The notes under the pieces: model-generated
The model's database searches: none
What the model saw: the letters and a program-made list of their open reading frames with translations, nothing else
Told to the model about the DNA's origin: nothing
Source: Neocallimastix lanati (nom. inval.)
Lineage: Eukaryota > Neocallimastigomycota > Neocallimastigomycetes > Neocallimastigales > Neocallimastigaceae
Direction: 5' to 3'
NCBI GenBank assembly: GCA_016946835.1
Contig: JACVTC010000160.1
Coordinates: 120,001 to 184,000 of the forward strand
Length of the DNA: 64,000 bases
Shown here: positions 57,698-64,000 of the stretch, piece by piece
How the letters are laid out: every line of letters starts with the position of its first letter
Numbering within the stretch: the first letter of the stretch is position 1
Made by a program: the position numbers and the translations under genes

Positions 57698-58204
57698 TGT
57701 TTCAGAAAAAAAAAAAAAAAAAAAAAAAGATATTTATTAATGTATTTTTTCTTTCGCTTATTTTTCTAGATTTAATTTTTATTCAATAAAAAACATATAT
57801 ATATAATAATAAAGATAAATTTTTGAATTAATAAAATATTTAAGTTTGTTTTTTTTTTTAAAAAATATAATTTATTAAAAGAAAAAAAAAAAAAAAAAAA
57901 ATTCAAAGAATTCTGATTAATATATAAAGGAATACATAATAAAATAACCCAAGACATGTTAATTAAATTATATAATTATTTATAATTAAATATAATAAAA
58001 TTTAATAAATCACTTAAAAAAAGGAAAAAATTAAAATCAATTTTATTATATAATTAATTATAGTGTAATTAAAAAAAAAAAAAAAAAAAAGAAAAAATAA
58101 TAATAATAATAATAATTAAGATATTCAAATAAAAAGTTTAATTATTTTTATTTATTCTATAAAGTAAAAAAAAAAAATAATATCATTAAAACTCTAAATA
58201 TAAT

Positions 58205-58244
<40 letters not shown>

Positions 58245-58502
58245 TTGTAAAAAAATTTTTCAATTCTAAAAACTTTTTTTTTTTTCTTTTTTTTTGGAAA
58301 AGGAGAATTGATAATTAAGAGAACTTTATTCTATAATAAATTTTAAAAAAAAAAAATTTTCTTAATTATTATTATTAATTTTAATAATATGATATTTTTA
58401 AAAATGTAATTAAGAATTTTTCATTGTTATATATATTTTAATATTTTTAAATTATAAAATATTATAGAAACATTCACGTTTTAAATAAATGAAACAAAAA
58501 AA

Positions 58503-58542
<40 letters not shown>

Positions 58543-58934
58543 TAGAAGATAATGTTTTGATTTTCATTTTAAAATTTTTTTTTTATAATTATATTAATAA
58601 TAAAAGGTTCGTTATAATTAACAGCTTAATATATAAAATCATTAATTATTTTATACATAGATATATTCATTGATCAATCTATTTATTTATATTTATTTAT
58701 ATTAGAATATTTTAATTTAAATTAAAAAAAAAAAAAAATATACGAAATAATGAAATTAAAAAGAAAGACAGAAATATAAAAAATAAAAAAATAAAAAAAT
58801 AAAAAAATAAAAAAATAAAAAAATAAAAATAAAAATTTAAATAAAAACTATAATTATATAAAATTATTCTAATTTTAAAATTTATACATTGATTATTTCT
58901 TTTTTTTTTATATCCCATTTAACCTTATAATTTA
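57698..58934. other. AT-rich region with several A-runs
   Basis: Includes the probable promoter of the receptor gene (A-run 57707-57728 right before the start), A-runs at about 57882-57900, 58070-58090 and 58206-58240, a TA repeat near 58522-58543 and a short tandem ATAAAAAA array at 58777-58830. A minus-strand MGYKKK start at 58918 does not lead into a convincing protein. No gene seen. Confidence 0.5.
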
Positions 58935-59460
58935 ATGACTATATTAAAATATATTAAAATTCTTATAATTCATTTTATTGGTAATAATACTTTTTTTTTA
59001 ATAATTTTATACATTTCATATGCATTGGCTTCTGATTCAGCAAAATTTACTGTTGAAATTAAGTAATGCTTTATATATTTTACAAATTACAAAGTATGCT
59101 GAATGTATAGCAAGTTTAAATAAAGCTACTGAAGGTAAAGATGTATCTGAATTAAACAGTGATACTATATACCCAGTTTTTGAATCCAAAAAATGTTCTA
59201 GTTTTGTTGAGGATACATATAATAATATTGAATGTGATGCCACTTTTGGTGAAATCACAAAACATACATATACATATTTTAGATTATACTATTTTTCTTT
59301 TTGTACAAAGACTTCAGGTGGTAAAATATGTCCATTTACCAATTTAATTACTACATCTTCTATTACAGTAGAACAAATAAATAAATCTTTATAGAAATCC
59401 TATGAAGACAAAAATTGTAATAAAGCTTTTGTTGCTATGGCCAAAAAAGTTATTATTTGA
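58935..59460 (+). pseudogene. Broken gene for a small secreted Cys-containing protein
   Basis: An ATG at 58935 opens a frame with a convincing signal peptide (Lys/Ile-rich start, hydrophobic core, ALASDS). The frame stops at a TAA near 59065. The conserved-looking remainder (ITKYAECIASLNKA, SKKCSSFVED, NIECDATFGE, TSGGKICPF) continues in another frame, where a TAG at 59392-59394 interrupts it before a last piece (KNCNKAFVAMAKK) ending at 59460. One frameshift plus one stop make it a likely pseudogene; no splice choice I tried repairs the frame. Spacing of Cys resembles small secreted proteins of fungi, but I do not recognise the family. Confidence 0.6.
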
Positions 59461-59516
59461 TTTAATATGAAAAATTATTTTTCTGAATTTTTAAACATAA
59501 AAGAAACTTTTAATTG

Positions 59517-59549
<33 letters not shown>

Positions 59550-60690
59550 TTTATTTTTTTTTTTTTTTTTTGATATTCTTTGTGGGTCAAATATTTCTCA
59601 AAAAAAAAGTTAATATATAAATATTTTTTTTTTAAAAAATTTAAATATTGAATGAAAGATCTTTTCTACAAATAACAATTTTAACTTTTTGAACTTTAAA
59701 TATTTATACATTTAATACAGTTATGAGAATATATATATATAAATTTAACTTTTTCAATGAGGAAGATTTCATTAATTAAATTATATATATATATATATTT
59801 TAAACTTTTTCAGTGAGGAAGACTTAATTAAAAAAAAAAAAAAATAAAAAAAAAAAAAAATATATATATATATATGACAATTTTTATAATTTTAATTATT
59901 CATATAATAAATTATATATTTTTTTATCTTTATTATTAATTCTATTTAACACTGTTTAAAGTATTTGTATTTATTCATATTAATAAAAAAAAAGCCCTTA
60001 TTGTTTATTTTATAATAAATAATAAACTATTTTTAACTTTAGGTTTCCTTTTAAATTATGATAATGAAATTTTGTTTGTTTTATATATATATTTGTATTA
60101 CAAATCCGAATGAATTTATTTTAAGGATTTCTGATATTTTTTTATTTTCGATTTCATGCAAAATATAGTCAATATCTATAAAGTAGTCTTTATTAATTAT
60201 TATTTGATTTGATAAGAAAATTATTATTTTTCTGAATTTTAAACATAAAAGAAACTTTTAATTGTTAATAATTTTTTTTTTTGATATTCTTTAAGGGTCA
60301 TTATTGAAAAAATAACTCTAAAAAAAATTGATATATAAATTTTTTTTCTTTAAATTTTAAGTATTGAAAGATCGGATCTTCAAAAAAATAATTTAGACAC
60401 ACATAATGAGTACCCATCTCTCATTATGACCATAACAGATATTAACTGTAAAGTGTGATATACTGGCATACTAGTACAGCATCGCCCCTCCACACGTCGT
60501 TGCACATTTCCGCTTGGAGTTGTATTCCCTAACATTCCTACATATATCTCCATTGACCACGAGCTTCAAATAACAATTTTGAAAACTTTTTGAATTTTAG
60601 ATATTTATACATTTTAATACAGTTAAGAGAATATATATATATATATATATTTGACTTTTTCAGTAAGGAAGACTTCATTAAAAAAAAAAA
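59449..60690. repeat. Direct duplication of a non-coding block downstream of the secreted-protein pseudogene
   Basis: The block 59449-59810 (with CATAAAAGAAACTTTTAATT, GATATTCTTTG, CAAATAACAATTTT, TTTTTCA.TGAGGAAGA) is repeated at about 60200-60690 in the same order. The second copy includes the pseudogene's last codons and carries a 179-bp insertion. The duplication suggests that a second copy of the gene once stood here and was lost. Confidence 0.8.
60378..60570. mobile_element. 179-bp insertion flanked by 7-bp direct repeats
   Basis: The sequence 60385-60563 is far richer in G+C than its surroundings and is flanked by CTTCAAA at 60378-60384 and 60564-60570. The paralogous block at about 59660-59685 lacks it, giving a natural empty site. 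Read on the minus strand it ends in AATTATTTTTTT and starts with CTCGTGGTCAATGGAG, which weakly resembles a tRNA A box. It has no ORF. It may be a SINE or another small non-autonomous element. Confidence 0.7.
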
Positions 60691-60998
60691 AAAAAAAATA
60701 AAAAAAAAAACTTAAGAAGAAAAAAGATACTGGAAGAGCTATACACCAACATCCTTAAGCTTTCTACATATAAATTTTTTTTTGAAAGAAATTCATCAAT
60801 ATAACTACTGAAATATTTTCAGATCAAATCATATTTAATACATTTTTTATTCCAAGCTATCTTATTTAATGATGAACTTGAAGATTAGCATAGAAAAAAT
60901 TATTTACATAATAATGTGTATTCCATATTTTTAATATTAAAAATAATTATTTTTTTTTCCTCTCATATTATATATTGATGGAAATTGAACAAAATTAA

Positions 60999-61067
<69 letters not shown>

Positions 61068-61091
61068 AAACTAAAATAAAAACATAATAAA

Positions 61092-61170
<79 letters not shown>

Positions 61171-61461
61171 TAATGTTTATTATTGTTATCATTACTGTAT
61201 TATTAAAAAAGTTTCATTCTTTTAGAATATTAGGAACATCACCTATTATAATTAGCAGATTACCTTAACTAATAAAAGAAACAAAAAAAAAAAAAAAAAA
61301 AAAATTATTAAAATGACATAAAAAAAGATACTCATGCATAGAATTAAATTTTATTTTTTCTAATACTCCTACTTATTATTGATTAATAAATCAATTTATA
61401 ACATTAAATTTATTTTGATTAATTTAAAATAACTTTAAATGAAATTTTTTCATAAAAAACA

Positions 61462-61504
<43 letters not shown>

Positions 61505-62525
61505 TGTTCTATATCTACTTTTATTCTAATAATAATATTAATTTATTATTATTATATTATTCGTTATTTATATATTACTATTAATAATAAAAAAAAAAAA
61601 AATTCAATAAATATTTTATAATAAATAATGATTATTAATATAATAAATAAAATCAATAAATAATTTATAATAAATAATGATTAAGATTAATAATATATAT
61701 ATATTTTTTTATTAATTAAAATGTCCTTTAAACCTTTATATATATGTATATTCAATTTCTTACTAGGACGAAATAATATCATATAATATTAATGTAAATT
61801 TAATAATAAAAATATTTTTTGTCATAAATGGTTAAGAATAATAAATGTTTTATATTCAATTAATAAATTTATTACTTATAATTAAATTTAAAATACATTT
61901 ATGTAATAATTTTAATAGTTATTAAGAATTAAATTTATAACAATTATTTTAAAGGAATATATATATTTTATTAGAGTACATAATTTTGGGGAGGTTGCAT
62001 TATATATTCTATTAAAAAAGAATTAAATTATATTTATAAAAAAAAGAATATTAATTATTTATTTAATTATTATATATTTAATTATTATTTATTAATTATT
62101 AAAAAGTAAACCACATACAACAATACGCCACATTGAGAAACGAACTAAATTCGAATAATTAAATAAATCATATAATGGTTAGATTTTATGATTTTAATTC
62201 TTTTATTTAAATGTTATTAAAAATAATAATTATAATGATAAATTTATTAATTATACAGACGTATTTGAATATTTATTTAAACTGTATAAATTTAATAAGC
62301 TTTATAAATTAAATTTTTAAAATGACATAATTCCGATTATTTCGTTTGGTCATTCCTCAATTCTTAATTATTTATTATAAAGTAATATTTATATTATATT
62401 ATTTAAATCAATTAAACAATCAAACTACTAATTAATAAAACTATTTTTAACACATTTAGTATCAATTAACTTGGCTTCAATATTTTTGTAGCGTTCAATT
62501 AAGACACTGATTTCATTAGCTTTAT
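60691..62525. other. AT-rich intergenic region with microsatellites
   Basis: Contains A-runs (about 61001-61035, 61466-61502), an (AAT)n tract at 61090-61171 and TA repeats. No open frame with protein-like composition and no RNA gene is recognisable. Confidence 0.5.
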
Positions 62526-63093
62526 TTATTGCTCTTTTTTTTTTTTTTTTATTTTCCAAATTCCTCTTATTTTTCTTTGATAATCATAATATGATATATG
62601 TTCAAGTTTATTTAATTTATCTATTAATTCACAATAAGATGGTTTTGTTGGAAATAAATTATTTAAATAATTATTGAATAATTCTGAGGCGTTGTTTGTT
62701 ATATGTTCCATATTATTATAATAATTCCAAATTTTCATATCATAACCAACTAATTATGTTTTATAAAAATATTCTAAAAATTTTAAAAATCAACAACAAT
62801 TATTTTTAATGGATTTAATTTTAATTATAACATAAATATCAAATATGTATTCAGGAATTAAAAATGGTAAATTTGAACTAGCTTTATAATAAATAAATAT
62901 ATTATTATCATTTTTTACTTTATTATAGCATAATTTTTTTTTTTTTTTAATTTCTAGTGATTTTTTAAAATGCCAAATGCAATAATTAATATTTGTATTA
63001 AGAAATATTGTTTTTGCTGCTTTATATATGTCCCTTTCAAAATCACAATACAAATTTTTTGGTTCAATTATAATATTATTGTTACAAGTATTA

Positions 63094-63135
<42 letters not shown>

Positions 63136-63506
63136 TTCAAATAATTATATTCTGGACATATAAGTCCCATCTCTTTAGAAATTTTATTATATAGGGGTTT
63201 TATTTTTATACCAAAAGGAATTGAATTTTTTTCAATTCCATCTTTAATTTTATGTTTCATTATAGATAGAGATACATCGTATTCTTTTTCAGGATGATTA
63301 TGTGAACTATCATATTTTAAGATTTCTTTCTTATTATTTAAAATAATAATAAATTTACATTTATTTATTTTTTTATATTCGATACATTTATAAACTTTGG
63401 AATTATCTTTTCTTATATATGAAAAATTAATTTTATATTTTTTATTAATAATAGTTTGCTCTTTTCCTTTGTTAGATTCACATTAATAATTAGATTTTCT
63501 TCCATT
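62526..63506 (-). pseudogene. Decayed MULE-type transposase with FLYWCH-like N-terminal part
   Basis: Three pieces lie in order on the minus strand. First (about 63488-63129), an open stretch with KVYKCIEYKKINKCKF and YDSSHNHP, the Cys-Cys...His-His spacing of FLYWCH/WRKY-type zinc fingers found at the start of many Mutator-like transposases. Second, after a poly(A)-like run (T-run about 63099-63130), CDFERDIYKAAKTIF...NYCIWHFKKSL (63053-62955), which matches the DFE and C-x-W/F-H core of MULE transposases. Third (62738-62526), IWNYYNNMEHITNNASELFNNYLNNLFP, the typical region after the catalytic domain. The region bearing the first catalytic Asp is missing and there are frameshifts, so it is inactive. 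Terminal inverted repeats were not found. Confidence 0.75.
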
Positions 63507-63539
63507 TCTATATTTTTATAAATATTTTTTAATTACATA

Positions 63540-64000
63540 ATTAAAATTATTATATTAATTATCCAATATTATTCTTAATATTAATTTTGAAAAATTAATT
63601 TTTCAATTATTTGTAAAAAATAAATAAATAAATAAATATAGAGCGTAATAATATAAGTGCAAGTGTATAAAATAAAATAAAATAAATATTGAATGTAATA
63701 ATATAAAAGTACAAGTATATAAAATAAAATAAAATAAATATTTATTATTATTTTTTATTAAAGAATATTAAAGATAATTTATTTTTAAAAATAAAATGTT
63801 TTATTTAATTATGTATGTTAGAAAGTAAAAAAAATCATTTAAATTTAATGAGATTATTAACAATCAATAATATTTTTTTATATATTAAATTACATCATTT
63901 ATTAAATATAATAAATATGTAAAAAACTTTCATTTCGAAAAAATTGAACTTTAATATTCTTTAATAAAAAATAATAATTGATATTTATTTTGTTTTGTTT
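63540..64000. other. AT-rich window end with a short tandem repeat
   Basis: Two to three copies of a roughly 51-bp unit containing GTAATAATATAA and AAATAAAATAAAATAAATAT lie at about 63620-63745. No gene seen to the end of the window. Confidence 0.5.

Noticed and set aside
58712-58918. Minus-strand ORF starting MGYKKK, similar to the copia gag-like start
   Set aside because: After six residues it becomes a Phe/Leu/Tyr string from AT repeats; the shared start is too short to count.

Overview
This window is eukaryotic nuclear DNA of extreme A+T content, full of poly(A)/poly(T) runs, TA and TTA microsatellites and short AT-rich GT-AG introns. The best taxonomic marker is a glycoside hydrolase family 10 xylanase (36.6-38.1 kb) with a signal peptide and two N-terminal fungal dockerins of the [11 protein letters not shown] type. 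Dockerins of this kind are characteristic of anaerobic gut fungi (Neocallimastigomycota), so that is the likely source. The base composition, the bacterial-looking intronless xylanase and the receptor architecture fit. Genus cannot be told from sequence alone.

Layout. 1-7.8 kb: a three-exon minus-strand gene for a PHD-SET chromatin protein of about 2,207 residues with a long low-complexity and RS/RD-rich tail. 7.3-15.9 kb: two adjacent direct copies of a roughly 4.8 kb segment that starts inside the first two exons of that gene; the second copy carries a broken PHD fragment and three large internal deletions. 16.75-19.54 kb: a ten-exon ERO1 gene (547 residues) with a C-terminal membrane segment and a His-rich tail. 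20.2-36.1 kb: a nest of non-LTR (LINE-like) retrotransposons, namely one full-length plus-strand copy with an uninterrupted 1,499-residue ORF, a degraded plus-strand relative, a minus-strand second family (one full-length but broken copy and one internally deleted copy joined head to tail at poly(A) tails), and further 3' fragments. 36.6-38.1 kb: the xylanase.

40.9-57.7 kb: the most unusual part. Two tandem minus-strand paralogues, each of 11 exons with the same splice phases (seven exons identical in length), encode receptor-like proteins of about 1,316-1,325 residues: signal peptide, long beta-helix-like ectodomain with GGALY/FGGGIYS repeats, Cys-rich/EGF-like module, and a seven-helix domain resembling class C GPCRs. 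The upstream copy reads cleanly; the downstream copy has a one-base frameshift in a 7-T run of exon 1. Between them lie a decayed Ty1/copia element and a SINE-like insertion with a Pol III-type head.

57.7-64 kb: AT-rich DNA with a broken gene for a small secreted Cys-containing protein, a duplicated non-coding block with a 179-bp insertion flanked by 7-bp direct repeats, and a decayed MULE-type transposase with a FLYWCH-like N-terminal part.

Functionally, the xylanase works outside the cell, probably in cellulosome-like complexes. ERO1 would supply oxidising equivalents for disulfides in secreted Cys-rich proteins such as dockerins and the EGF-like module. The tandem receptors look like surface sensors whose beta-helix could contact polysaccharide. 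These links are inference. Exon joins were worked out by hand from GT/AG sites, reading frame and, for the receptors, agreement between the two paralogues.
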